Origin: an uncultured Selenomonadales bacterium
GTDB lineage: Bacteria; Bacillota; Negativicutes; Selenomonadales; Selenomonadaceae
Length of the DNA: 64,000 nucleotides
Reading direction: 5' to 3'
NCBI GenBank assembly: GCA_947307055.1
Contig: CAMZHX010000006.1
Coordinates: 1 to 64,000 of the forward strand
Position numbers and translations under genes: made by a program. The notes under the pieces were generated by a model that did no database searches, had not been told where the DNA came from, and saw nothing but the letters and a program-made list of their open reading frames with translations. Below are positions 45,509 to 52,817 of the stretch, in pieces; the first letter of the stretch is position 1, and each line of letters opens with the position of its first letter.

Positions 45509-46357
45509 TCAAAGTTCCAAAAGTTTTTGAGCATTCAAGCCGAGTATTTTATTTTTGTCGTCGGCGGCGAGCGGCAAATTTTTTATGAACTCAATCGAAG
45601 TCCGCGCAGATGTCCACGGGCTATCCGTCCCGAATAAAATTCTTTCCGTGCCGAATATTTTTACAAAGTCCATGAACTGCGCGGGCGTCAAAAGTTTCAA
45701 GTCATCTTCTTGCCAATGAAAATCTTTGCGCGGAATAATTTTGCCGGTCGAAAACGACGTGTCAATAAAAATTTTCGTGCCGCCCAAAACTTTCAGAACG
45801 TCCGACCAATTTTTCCAGCCGCCCATATGCGCTAAAATAAATTTGAACTCGCCGACCTCCTCGACAACATGACGCGCCATTTCAGGCGAACACCTCACGA
45901 CGCCCGGAAAACCTATGTCAAGTCCGGCGTGCGTCACGACGATTAAATCCAATTCGGTAGCGCGATATATTATCCGCAAATATTTTTTGTCGTCGAGATT
46001 TATATCTTGATAAACGGGGTGAATTTTGATACCCTTTAGCCCGAAATTTTTCACGCGGCCGAGTTCCTCGCGATAATTCGTATAATCGGGGTGAATGCAG
46101 CCGAATGAAATTATCCCGTCGCCTGAAAATTTTTCATTGAGCGCGGCGGCAGAAGAATTTATTTTCTCGACTTGCTTTGTAGTCGTCGCGACCGGCAGAA
46201 TCACCGAATAACTTATCTGCGCGGCGTCCATAGATTTTTTTAAGCCGGTCAAAGTGCCGTCGCTAAAGGCGGGCGTCCGACTGATTCGGCTGAGCTTTTC
46301 TATCACGTCAGCAGAAATTTTTTCCGGGAAAATGTGCGTGTGCATGTCGATTATCAT
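45509..46357 (-). CDS. Amidohydrolase-family (metal-dependent) hydrolase
   Basis: A 282-residue TIM-barrel amidohydrolase. The first metal pair is HTH in IIDMHTHIFPE (residues about 5-7). LKGIKIHPVYQ, VVTHAGLDIG and FILAHMGGW supply further metal-ligand histidines, and FGTDSPW supplies the catalytic Asp. This group (Amidohydro_2) includes decarboxylases and lactonases; the substrate cannot be told. Its start lies close to that of the divergent sodium symporter, which suggests a shared regulatory gap of about 40 bases. Confidence 0.82.
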   Translation of the reverse strand: MIIDMHTHIFPEKISADVIEKLSRISRTPAFSDGTLTGLKKSMDAAQISYSVILPVATTTKQVEKINSSAAALNEKFSGDGIISFGCIHPDYTNYREELGRVKNFGLKGIKIHPVYQDINLDDKKYLRIIYRATELDLIVVTHAGLDIGFPGVVRCSPEMARHVVEEVGEFKFILAHMGGWKNWSDVLKVLGGTKIFIDTSFSTGKIIPRKDFHWQEDDLKLLTPAQFMDFVKIFGTERILFGTDSPWTSARTSIEFIKNLPLAADDKNKILGLNAQKLLEL

Positions 46358-46396
46358 TGCAGATTGCTCCTTTGAAACTTTTTGGAGGTTGTTTTA

Positions 46397-47935
46397 ATGA
46401 AAGTTGCTTTACTCGTTTTGTATTTTGCCGTGCTGATTGGGATTGGGCTTTACTGTCGCAAGCACGCCACCGATGTTGACGGCTTTGTTTTGGGCGGGCG
46501 CAATGTCGGGCCTTGGCTTACGGCTTTTGCTTACGGCACGAGTTATTTTTCCGCAGTCGTATTTGTCGGTTACGCGGGGCAATTCGGTTGGAAGTACGGA
46601 CTTGCCGCGACGTGGGCTGGCATTGGCAACGCGCTAATCGGCTCGTTGATGGCGTGGTTTATTTTGGGGCGTCGGACTAGAATTATGACGCGCCACCTTG
46701 ATACCGCCACTATGCCGCAATTTTTCGAGAAAAGATTTGGTTCACCGTCGCTGAAAATCGGCGCGGCCATCATCATTTTTATTTTCATGATACCCTATAC
46801 CGCCTCGCTTTACAACGGCCTTTCGCGACTTTTCGGAATGGCGTTCAGTATTGACTATTCCGTTTGTATTTTGCTAATGGCGGTCTTGACGGCGATTTAT
46901 GTTATCGCGGGCGGCTACATGGCAACCGCTATCAACGATTTTATTCAAGGCGTCGTCATGCTCGTGGGCATTTCGGCTGTTATCTACGCGGTGCTTGAGA
47001 GTAAGGGCGGATTTGTTGCCGCGCTCGACGGACTAGCGAGAGTTACTGACGACAAAGTTTCTGCGACGCCCGGAATTTTCGCGTCGTTCTTCGGCACTGA
47101 CCCGCTAAATTTATTATTCGTCGTGATTCTGACATCGCTTGGGACGTGGGGCTTGCCGCAAATGGTTCAGAAGTTCTACGCGATAAAAAGCGAACAGGCT
47201 ATTCAAAAGGGCACCGTCATTTCGACTTTGTTTGCGTTTGTCGTGGCGGGCGGTTGCTATCTCTTAGGCGGCTTCGGCAGATTATTTTCCGACCAAATCG
47301 ACATCAAAGCGAACGGCTTCGACTCGATTATCCCGACAATGTTAAGCGGGCTATCGGACGGAATGATTGCGCTTGTCGTCATTTTAGTTTTATCGGCGTC
47401 AATGTCAACGCTGTCGTCGCTGGTCATCGTCTCGGCGTCGACTTTAACGCTTGACTTAATCCGCGACAATTTTTATAAGGATATGAGCGAGCCGCGACAA
47501 GTTTTATTGATTCGGGCGTTAATCGTGGTGTTTATCGCAATTTCGGCGGTGCTCGCGCTGATTCAGTACAAAAGCTCAGTGAACTTCATCGCGCAACTTA
47601 TGGGCATATCTTGGGGCGCAATGGCGGGCGCATTCCTCGCGCCGTTCATGTATTCGCTTTACTCAAAAAAGGTTTCAACGGCGGCTTGTTGGACTTGCTT
47701 TATCTTCGCGAGCGTCTTGATGTCGGCTAACATGCTGATTCGTCCGGAGTTCCCTACAATTTTGCAGTCGCCGATTAATTCTGGGGCAATCGCTATGCTT
47801 GCGGGGCTAATTATCGTCCCGATTGTCAGCGCGATAACTCCAAAGCCCGATAAAAAATTAGTCGACGATGCTTTCACGTGCTACGACGAAAAAATTATGG
47901 TGCCACTCAGTACCGCGCTCAACAGCGAGAAATAA
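46397..47935 (+). CDS. Sodium:solute symporter family protein
   Basis: A 512-residue SSS (PutP/PanF-like) transporter with about 13 membrane helices. ATG 46397 has GGAGG eight bases upstream; an in-frame TTG 15 bases earlier lies at that site. Family features are FVLGGRNVGPWLTAFAYGTSYFSA at the start, GLATTW-like AATWAGIGNA, and a sodium-site region with SASMSTLSSLVIVSAS (about residues 330-345). Substrate is unknown: proline, pantothenate and others are possible. The gene ends in a bidirectional terminator. Confidence 0.88.
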   Translation: MKVALLVLYFAVLIGIGLYCRKHATDVDGFVLGGRNVGPWLTAFAYGTSYFSAVVFVGYAGQFGWKYGLAATWAGIGNALIGSLMAWFILGRRTRIMTRHLDTATMPQFFEKRFGSPSLKIGAAIIIFIFMIPYTASLYNGLSRLFGMAFSIDYSVCILLMAVLTAIYVIAGGYMATAINDFIQGVVMLVGISAVIYAVLESKGGFVAALDGLARVTDDKVSATPGIFASFFGTDPLNLLFVVILTSLGTWGLPQMVQKFYAIKSEQAIQKGTVISTLFAFVVAGGCYLLGGFGRLFSDQIDIKANGFDSIIPTMLSGLSDGMIALVVILVLSASMSTLSSLVIVSASTLTLDLIRDNFYKDMSEPRQVLLIRALIVVFIAISAVLALIQYKSSVNFIAQLMGISWGAMAGAFLAPFMYSLYSKKVSTAACWTCFIFASVLMSANMLIRPEFPTILQSPINSGAIAMLAGLIIVPIVSAITPKPDKKLVDDAFTCYDEKIMVPLSTALNSEK

Positions 47936-47957
47936 TTTCCTATATAAACAAAAAAGC

Positions 47958-47993
47958 GGCGAGCTTTTCAAAAGTTCGTCGCCAATTTTTTTA
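47958..47993. terminator. Bidirectional terminator after the symporter gene
   Basis: A GGCGA...TCGCC stem with an inner TTTT/AAAA pairing, followed by AATTTTTTTT on the plus strand. A-rich bases on the other side would serve the opposing small gene. Confidence 0.7.
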
Positions 47994-48149
47994 ATCTTTA
48001 CGCCCCGAAGCTTTTTCGTTGCTGACGGGTTTTTTCTTAGTTTCGGCATTTTTCACCGCGTCGCCGAGTTTCTTGACGCCAGAATTTTTATCGTCCTTCA
48101 GGTCGCGAGCTAACTCCTTGAGCTTGCCCGCAATGTTTGGTTTTGCCAT
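47991..48149 (-). CDS. Small charged protein, function unknown
   Basis: A 52-residue Lys/Asp-rich helical protein. ATG 48149 has GAGGTGAT close upstream; an in-frame start at 48206 would add 19 residues across the regulatory gap and has no clear site. The sequence reads like an amphipathic, probably partly disordered helix (LKELARDLKDDK) with a basic tail. No family recognised. It is divergent from the CsoR-family gene. Confidence 0.55.
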   Translation of the reverse strand: MAKPNIAGKLKELARDLKDDKNSGVKKLGDAVKNAETKKKPVSNEKASGRKD

Positions 48150-48183
48150 TTCAATCACCTCGCCGCAAATGTAGCAAATTTCC

Positions 48184-48196
48184 TTGACGCCGTCAA
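48184..48196. promoter_or_regulatory. Perfect 13-bp palindrome before the CsoR-family gene
   Basis: TTGACG C CGTCAA. Its left half looks like a -35 box for the CsoR-family gene 43 bases downstream. It could be an operator for this gene or the divergent small gene. Confidence 0.35.
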
Positions 48197-48238
48197 TCAC
48201 ATACAATAAAATTTTCCAAAAACTTTCGGAGGGAACTC

Positions 48239-48547
48239 ATGCACGAACATAAACTCGAAGACGGAACCACTATTCGCCACAGCCACACCCACACCCAGAC
48301 TAAAGCCGTATTGAATCGCATGGCGCGACTTGTCGGGCACCTCGAATCGACAAAGAGAATGATTGAGGACGGGCGCGACTGCAGCGAAGTTTTGATTCAA
48401 CTGTCGGCGGTCGATGCCGCGATAAAAGCTGTCGGGCGAATCATTTTGAAAGACCATATCGAACATTGCATAGTTGACGCGGTCAAGACTGGCGATAACG
48501 CCGCGATTGAACGCCTCAACAAAGCTATCGAACAATTTATCCGCTGA
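48239..48547 (+). CDS. CsoR/RcnR-family metal- or sulfur-responsive repressor
   Basis: A 102-residue DUF156 protein. The family fold is three helices: HTHTQTKAVLNRMARLVGHLESTKRMIEDGRDC, then SEVLIQLSAVDAAIKAVGR, then ILKDHIEHCIVDAV. The conserved Cys in RDC and the His/Cys of DHIEHC match the ligand positions of the CsoR group. The His-rich N-terminus (HSHTHTQ) is typical of nickel/cobalt or formaldehyde sensors. It starts with ATG after GGAGGG. No metal exporter gene lies beside it, so its effector is open. Confidence 0.88.
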   Translation: MHEHKLEDGTTIRHSHTHTQTKAVLNRMARLVGHLESTKRMIEDGRDCSEVLIQLSAVDAAIKAVGRIILKDHIEHCIVDAVKTGDNAAIERLNKAIEQFIR

Positions 48548-49084
48548 TTACTGCGCGACTTCAGGGATATTTATTTCGGGCGCGTCGAAAGTTTCATCTT
48601 GCTCCAAAATTTCATTCTCGACGACGTTATATTTAATGTGCTGATATTCTTGCCCGTTGTAAGTAACTTTGCCGTAGAAGTCGACAATTTTTTCCTCCCA
48701 GTTGAAAACCGCCGTGTCCGAAGTTATCGCGACACCTTTTTTATTTTCAAAGTTTACGTTGCCCACGACATTGACGGTGCGCGTCGCCCATTCGAGGTAA
48801 GCGCGGTCGCAACTGAAAATTATATCTTCCTGTTCAAATTTAACGTTGCCTTGCGTCCAACACTTTTGATTGATAACGCTAACTTGCGCCTCGTCGGCAG
48901 TAATCTTCGCCTTAAAGCCGTGATTGTTTATCGTGACTTTAACGTTGTTTTTCAGAACGTAAACGCCCTTGAAAATGTCAAAGTAAGTTTCGCCCGCCGA
49001 TATGTCAGGAGCTTCAGCGAAAGTTCTGCCCTGCGCAAGCAAAATCATCATCAAGGTCAGCGCGAAAATTTTTAAAGCCCTCAT
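48548..49084 (-). CDS. LptA/OstA-like periplasmic protein
   Basis: A 178-residue secreted protein with a Sec signal peptide ending near TFAEA. The rest is beta-strand repeats of the OstA/LptA type (VYVLKNNVKVTINNHGFKAKITADEAQV, GNVKFEQEDIIFSCDRAYLE, GNVNFENKKGVAITSDTAVFNWEEK). LptA forms the periplasmic bridge carrying LPS to the outer membrane; this protein is shorter or divergent, so it could also be LptC- or YjbF-like. It overlaps ccmC by four bases and is the last gene of the crp-ccmABC operon. Its stop abuts that of the CsoR-family gene. Confidence 0.75.
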   Translation of the reverse strand: MRALKIFALTLMMILLAQGRTFAEAPDISAGETYFDIFKGVYVLKNNVKVTINNHGFKAKITADEAQVSVINQKCWTQGNVKFEQEDIIFSCDRAYLEWATRTVNVVGNVNFENKKGVAITSDTAVFNWEEKIVDFYGKVTYNGQEYQHIKYNVVENEILEQDETFDAPEINIPEVAQ

Positions 49085-49689
49085 TTTAAATCCCTCCGCA
49101 TAAGTTGAACAAAAATTAAAGTTGCGTCGACGACCGCCGCGATTAAAACTGTCAGCACGATTGAATCCATTTCGATTTTCCCCGACGAATTCAGAACCGG
49201 CGACGGGTGCAATGAAAAATACATGCGCGGCAAGATGAATACTAAAAATGGAACCGTCAAGACGCTGAGCAGTGAATAGATTGCCGAGACTTTAGCGCGG
49301 ACTTTTTCATCAGAGACCGCCGCCCGCAATGTCAGATACGCGCCGTAGATTAGAATCAGTATAAAAATTGTTGTTTGGCGCGGGTCCCAATTCCAGTACG
49401 CGCCCCAAGTCAATTTGCTGAAAATCGCGCCGCTTATCGTCGAGAGTAGCACGAATATAAATCCCAACCGCGCCGCTCGCTCACTTAGTCTATCGAATGC
49501 AAAATTAGATGAGCGTAAAAATTTCGCGGCATAAAACGCGCTGGCAAAAAACGCTACGACCGAGACCCAAGCCGTCGGCACGTGGAAGAAAATTATTTTA
49601 GCCACCTCGCCCAAACCTTTTATCGGCGGAACTAAAAAAATAATCGCCGCGCAGATTGCGGCAGTCAGTAAGATTAAAATTTTGTTCAT
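49081..49689 (-). CDS. ccmC: Haem exporter/handling protein CcmC
   Basis: A 202-residue membrane protein with six helices and the tryptophan-rich signature WGAYWNWDPRQT (about residues 95-106), which binds haem for cytochrome c maturation. Histidines in FHVPTAWVS and SLHPSPV are the expected axial ligands. It works with CcmA and CcmB. It is ten bases downstream of ccmB and overlaps the LptA-like gene. The other maturation genes (ccmE, F, G, H) are not in this window. Confidence 0.9.
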   Translation of the reverse strand: MNKILILLTAAICAAIIFLVPPIKGLGEVAKIIFFHVPTAWVSVVAFFASAFYAAKFLRSSNFAFDRLSERAARLGFIFVLLSTISGAIFSKLTWGAYWNWDPRQTTIFILILIYGAYLTLRAAVSDEKVRAKVSAIYSLLSVLTVPFLVFILPRMYFSLHPSPVLNSSGKIEMDSIVLTVLIAAVVDATLIFVQLMRRDLK

Positions 49690-49698
49690 CGAAAAGCC

Positions 49699-50364
49699 TC
49701 ACAGGTAGTCGTACAAAATCGAAGACGCCGTTATCAAAATCAAATCGAAAACCGCCATGACGATTAGCGAACTCGCCTCGAACGCCGCGCCCGTAAATGA
49801 TAATTCTGTCAGCGCGATTGCGGGCAGGAAAATCGGCAAGGTTACAGGGAAAAGCAAAATCGGGAACAAGCCGCCTTTGACCGTCGCCGAAGTCGTAAGA
49901 GCCGCCGTCAAAGTGCCAGCCGCCGCCACGCCAATTAGCCCTAAAAAAATCGTCGCGACCAGCAATAAGAAATTTTCTATCGGCGCGTCGAACAAGATCA
50001 AAAATATCGGCAAGATAAAAATTGTCAGCGCGACCAGCGACAGGAAAACGTAAATCATTTTGCCGAATAGAATTGCCTGCGCGGGTGCGTAAAGTTTGAG
50101 CGTTGGGAGAGTTCCTGCGGTTGCCTCGTCGTCGAAGGTGCCTGATATGCCCGCGCTCGCCGCGAAGAATATCACGACCCATAGCAACGCCGCTAAAAAT
50201 TTCGGCTCGACAAAGGCTCCGCTCGTCGACAAACTTAAGCTCGCGACCGCCGTCAACGCAAACATCATCATCGCCGCGAAAGTCGCCCGTCGCCTCATGC
50301 CGATTAGAAAATCTTTCCGCAAAATCGCTACGACGGATTTAAAGCGGTAGTCGAATAATTTCAT
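49699..50364 (-). CDS. ccmB: Haem exporter permease CcmB
   Basis: A 221-residue membrane protein with about six helices. The family motif region GTFDDEATAGTLPTLKLYA is visible near residue 75 (CcmB typically has FxxDxxxGtLeqL). The start at 50364 (MKLFDYRFKS) lies inside the 3' end of ccmA; upstream in-frame starts would extend it with residues of non-membrane character. It forms the ABC permease with CcmA. Confidence 0.85.
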   Translation of the reverse strand: MKLFDYRFKSVVAILRKDFLIGMRRRATFAAMMMFALTAVASLSLSTSGAFVEPKFLAALLWVVIFFAASAGISGTFDDEATAGTLPTLKLYAPAQAILFGKMIYVFLSLVALTIFILPIFLILFDAPIENFLLLVATIFLGLIGVAAAGTLTAALTTSATVKGGLFPILLFPVTLPIFLPAIALTELSFTGAAFEASSLIVMAVFDLILITASSILYDYL

Positions 50365-50926
50365 CACAGATATTTTCTTCCAATTTATCGTTAGTCGCCA
50401 ACAAAATAATTTTCCCAGACTTAGCGGCTCGAATCTCGTTGAAAATTTTATCGCGCCCGGCGTCGTCAAGATTTGCGGTCGGTTCGTCGAGTAACCAAAT
50501 ATCCGCGTCGACGCTCAACAGAATCGCGAACTTCAGACGTTGCCGCATACCCGTCGAAAAATTTTCTACGCGGACATTCCCAAAAGTTTCAAGGTCTAGC
50601 CCGACACGCTCGCCGAGTTCCAAAATCTTTTCCGCAGATAAATTCTTCCCGCGCAGTTCGGAGAAAAATTTCAAATTTTCAAGCGCGGTCAAGTTGTCGT
50701 AGATTTTCATTTCGGGAGTAACCGCCGCGATTTTTTTATCGGCAGGAAAATTTACCGAGCCGCTGTCAGGTTGAATGATTTTTCCGGCGAGCTTTAGGAA
50801 AGTCGACTTGCCCGCGCCATTTGCACCCGTCACGCCGATAATTTTCCCGCCGCAAAGTTTCAACGAAATATTTTTAAAAAGTTCGCGCCGCCCAAAACTC
50901 AAGCTCACGTCGTCGAAGGTAATCAC
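50339..50926 (-). CDS. ccmA: Haem exporter ATP-binding protein CcmA
   Basis: A 195-residue ABC ATPase. Walker A GANGAGKST, signature FSTGMRQR, Walker B IWLLDEPTANLD, and a switch stretch ILLATND instead of the usual His region. GTG 50926 is chosen since AAGGA lies nine bases before it and the codon overlaps the upstream stop by one base. It energises the CcmABC complex that releases haem-CcmE in cytochrome c maturation. Overlaps ccmB by 26 bases. Confidence 0.88.
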   Translation of the reverse strand: MITFDDVSLSFGRRELFKNISLKLCGGKIIGVTGANGAGKSTFLKLAGKIIQPDSGSVNFPADKKIAAVTPEMKIYDNLTALENLKFFSELRGKNLSAEKILELGERVGLDLETFGNVRVENFSTGMRQRLKFAILLSVDADIWLLDEPTANLDDAGRDKIFNEIRAAKSGKIILLATNDKLEENICDEIIRLPL

Positions 50927-51588
50927 TAAATTTTTTCCTTGTTGAGCCGCATCCAACGCTCACCGCATTCTACGATTCCTGCCGCCTGCATTTGCGAAAT
51001 TTCTCGCGTCAAAGCCGAGCGATTGCATTCCAATTCCTTAGCCAGTTGTACGCGACCAGGTACCCGAACTCGTTCTGATTGTTGCCGACGTTCGCGCTGC
51101 AGCAAGTATAAAATCATTCGTTCGCGCAGAGTTTTTTGGCTGAGCAATTCGACCTTTTGCATCATCAAAACATTTTTGCGGCTGAACGTCTCCAGAAGAT
51201 TTTTCATAACTATTCCGTGTATTCGTCCGAGTTTTGGCCCCGCAATCAGTAGCGAACGATACGGCAACCACATTATAACGGCGTCGGTTGTGAGTTGAAC
51301 ACTCGTTGCTACTAAATCTTCGCCGAGTATCGCCGAGATCGTTCCGAACATTGCGCCGCTTTCGAGTGAGTGCCCGACCGATTCATTGCCGAGCCTGTCG
51401 AGTGCTAAAAGTTGCGCCTCGCCTCTAACGATGATTCCAATATTGGCATTTGGCGCGAACGCCTCCAAAATCCTCTCTCCGCGCGGATAACGTTTAACCG
51501 TCGTGCCCGTGAACTTTACAAAAATTTCAATCTCGTCCGGCAATAAATCTTTAAAGAGCGGGACGCCTTGCAATTCTGCACCGGTCAA
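50926..51588 (-). CDS. Crp/Fnr-family transcription regulator
   Basis: A 220-residue regulator with a cNMP-binding-like beta-roll (about 15-130), a long dimer helix, and a C-terminal winged helix: RVQLAKELECNRSALTREISQMQAAG (helix-turn-helix). The TTG start has AGGAGG. No Cys cluster for an Fe-S centre is seen near the N-terminus, so it is not a classical FNR; it may bind a small molecule or haem. It leads the ccm operon, so it may control cytochrome c maturation in response to electron acceptors. A palindrome lies over its promoter. Confidence 0.9.
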   Translation of the reverse strand: MTGAELQGVPLFKDLLPDEIEIFVKFTGTTVKRYPRGERILEAFAPNANIGIIVRGEAQLLALDRLGNESVGHSLESGAMFGTISAILGEDLVATSVQLTTDAVIMWLPYRSLLIAGPKLGRIHGIVMKNLLETFSRKNVLMMQKVELLSQKTLRERMILYLLQRERRQQSERVRVPGRVQLAKELECNRSALTREISQMQAAGIVECGERWMRLNKEKI

Positions 51589-51618
51589 CGCCGCTCACCT
51601 CCTATAAAAATTTTTCCG

Positions 51619-51624
51619 ATTATA
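51619..51624 (-). promoter_or_regulatory. Extended -10 of the crp-ccm operon
   Basis: Minus-strand TGATATAAT. The -35 place is taken by the palindrome at 51636-51654, so an activator or the regulator itself may act here. Confidence 0.55.
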
Positions 51625-51635
51625 TCACGCAGAAT

Positions 51636-51654
51636 TTTATCACACTGTTATAAA
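51636..51654. promoter_or_regulatory. Inverted repeat over the crp-ccm promoter
   Basis: TTTATCACACTGTTATAAA: arms of nine bases match at eight positions around a central base. Its centre is about 23 bases from the -10 box. A probable site for the Crp/Fnr-family protein encoded just downstream. Confidence 0.5.
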
Positions 51655-51673
51655 TGTCACAACTGCAATTATG

Positions 51674-51715
51674 AATTAGGAAATAGGAATGAAAAAACTT
51701 GTCCCTTGTCCCTTA
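51674..51715. repeat. Heptamer-period repeats in the crp/pfkB gap
   Basis: ATTAGGA, AATAGGA (51674-51687) and CTTGTCC, CTTGTCC, CTTA (51698-51715). The units resemble the GGGAGAA family seen elsewhere. Confidence 0.45.
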
Positions 51716-51748
51716 TTCTGCTAAACTCTTCGCGAGGTGAAAATTTTT

Positions 51749-52693
51749 ATGGACAGCAAAGAAATTACGATAATCGGCGCGGGCGTTGTAGATGTTCTGG
51801 TCGGCGCGGTCGACGAGAAAATTTTTACGAGCAGTTCCTCGCCAATGGATTTTATAGAAATGTCCTTTGGCGGCGACGCGCTCAACGAAGCGATTGTCCT
51901 TTCGCGGCTCGGCAAAAATGTTGAATGGATTAGCAAAATCGGCGACGACGACGCAGGGCAAAAGATTTTGAACTATGCGGCGGGGAATAAAATATCGGTC
52001 GAGCACTTGAAAGTTGAAGCGGGCTTGGCGACGAGTATAACTATTGTTTTGGTTAAAAAGTCCGGCGAGCGATTTTTCTTGACGAATCCGCAGGCAAGCA
52101 TGAGGAAATTGGCGTCTCAAGATATTCTCCCCTACGTCGGCGAAATGGCGCAGATAGTTTCATTCGCGAGCGCGTTTATATCGACGACTTTGGACATTGC
52201 AGCAATGGAGAAAATTTTCAAGGCGATAAAGTCGAGCGGGAAAATTTTAGCGTTCGATATGAAGTTCCCGCATTACGGCGAGACCTTACCAGATATGGCG
52301 GGCATGTTGTCCAATGCGGATTATTTCTTCCCGAATGAAGAGGAACTCGCGACTTTGACTGGCGACAGCGACGTTGATAAAAATATCGCGGCGTTGTTGA
52401 ATCACGGCTTGAAATGTGCAGTCGTCAAGCGCGGCGGCAAAGGTTGCATTATCGCTACGAAGTCTGAACGCTACGAAATTCCTGCTTGTCGCGTTGAAAA
52501 AGTGATTGACACAACAGGCGCAGGCGATTGTTTTGCGGCGGGGTTTTTATGGGCGTTGTCGGAGGGTTGGAGTTTGGAAAATTGCGGGCGATTTGCCTGC
52601 GCGGTCGCGAGTTGTTCTGTTGAGGAAGTTGGAGCGGTTGCGGGCGTCACGTCACTTGAAAAAGTTATGACCCGTTATAAAGATTTACATTGA
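51749..52693 (+). CDS. PfkB-family carbohydrate kinase
   Basis: A 314-residue ribokinase-fold sugar kinase. ATG 51749 has GAGGTG nine bases upstream; the GTG 12 bases earlier is part of that site. Features: N-terminal GAGVVDVLVG, MSFGGDALNEAIVLSRLG (substrate lid), FPNEEELATLTG, and the catalytic DTTGAGDCFAAGF (Asp in GAGD). The substrate is not clear: fructose, ribose or a nucleoside are all possible. It is separated from purF by a heptamer repeat and a strong promoter. Confidence 0.87.
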   Translation: MDSKEITIIGAGVVDVLVGAVDEKIFTSSSSPMDFIEMSFGGDALNEAIVLSRLGKNVEWISKIGDDDAGQKILNYAAGNKISVEHLKVEAGLATSITIVLVKKSGERFFLTNPQASMRKLASQDILPYVGEMAQIVSFASAFISTTLDIAAMEKIFKAIKSSGKILAFDMKFPHYGETLPDMAGMLSNADYFFPNEEELATLTGDSDVDKNIAALLNHGLKCAVVKRGGKGCIIATKSERYEIPACRVEKVIDTTGAGDCFAAGFLWALSEGWSLENCGRFACAVASCSVEEVGAVAGVTSLEKVMTRYKDLH

Positions 52694-52698
52694 AAAAA

Positions 52699-52731
52699 CT
52701 TTTCCCTTTTCCCATCTCCCTTTTCCCTTTT
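52699..52731 (+). repeat. Heptamer-period repeat before purF
   Basis: CTTTTCCC, TTTTCCC, ATCTCCC, TTTTCCC and TTTT units; one arm of the same inverted repeat seen at 3890-3954 and 54243-54312. Confidence 0.6.
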
Positions 52732-52733
52732 CT

Positions 52734-52762
52734 TTGACAAAGGCAAGCCGCTTGAATATAAT
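52734..52762 (+). promoter_or_regulatory. Consensus promoter of purF
   Basis: TTGACA, 17 bases, TATAAT: a full match to consensus in both boxes. Confidence 0.8.
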
Positions 52763-52817
52763 AACTTTGCAAATTTTCAGCACTGAGACCTAACAACTTT
52801 GCAAAGGGGTGTTGGCT

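Noticed and set aside
52763-52817. Purine riboswitch in the purF leader
   Set aside because: The leader is only about 50 bases and lacks the three-way junction and conserved loops of a purine riboswitch.
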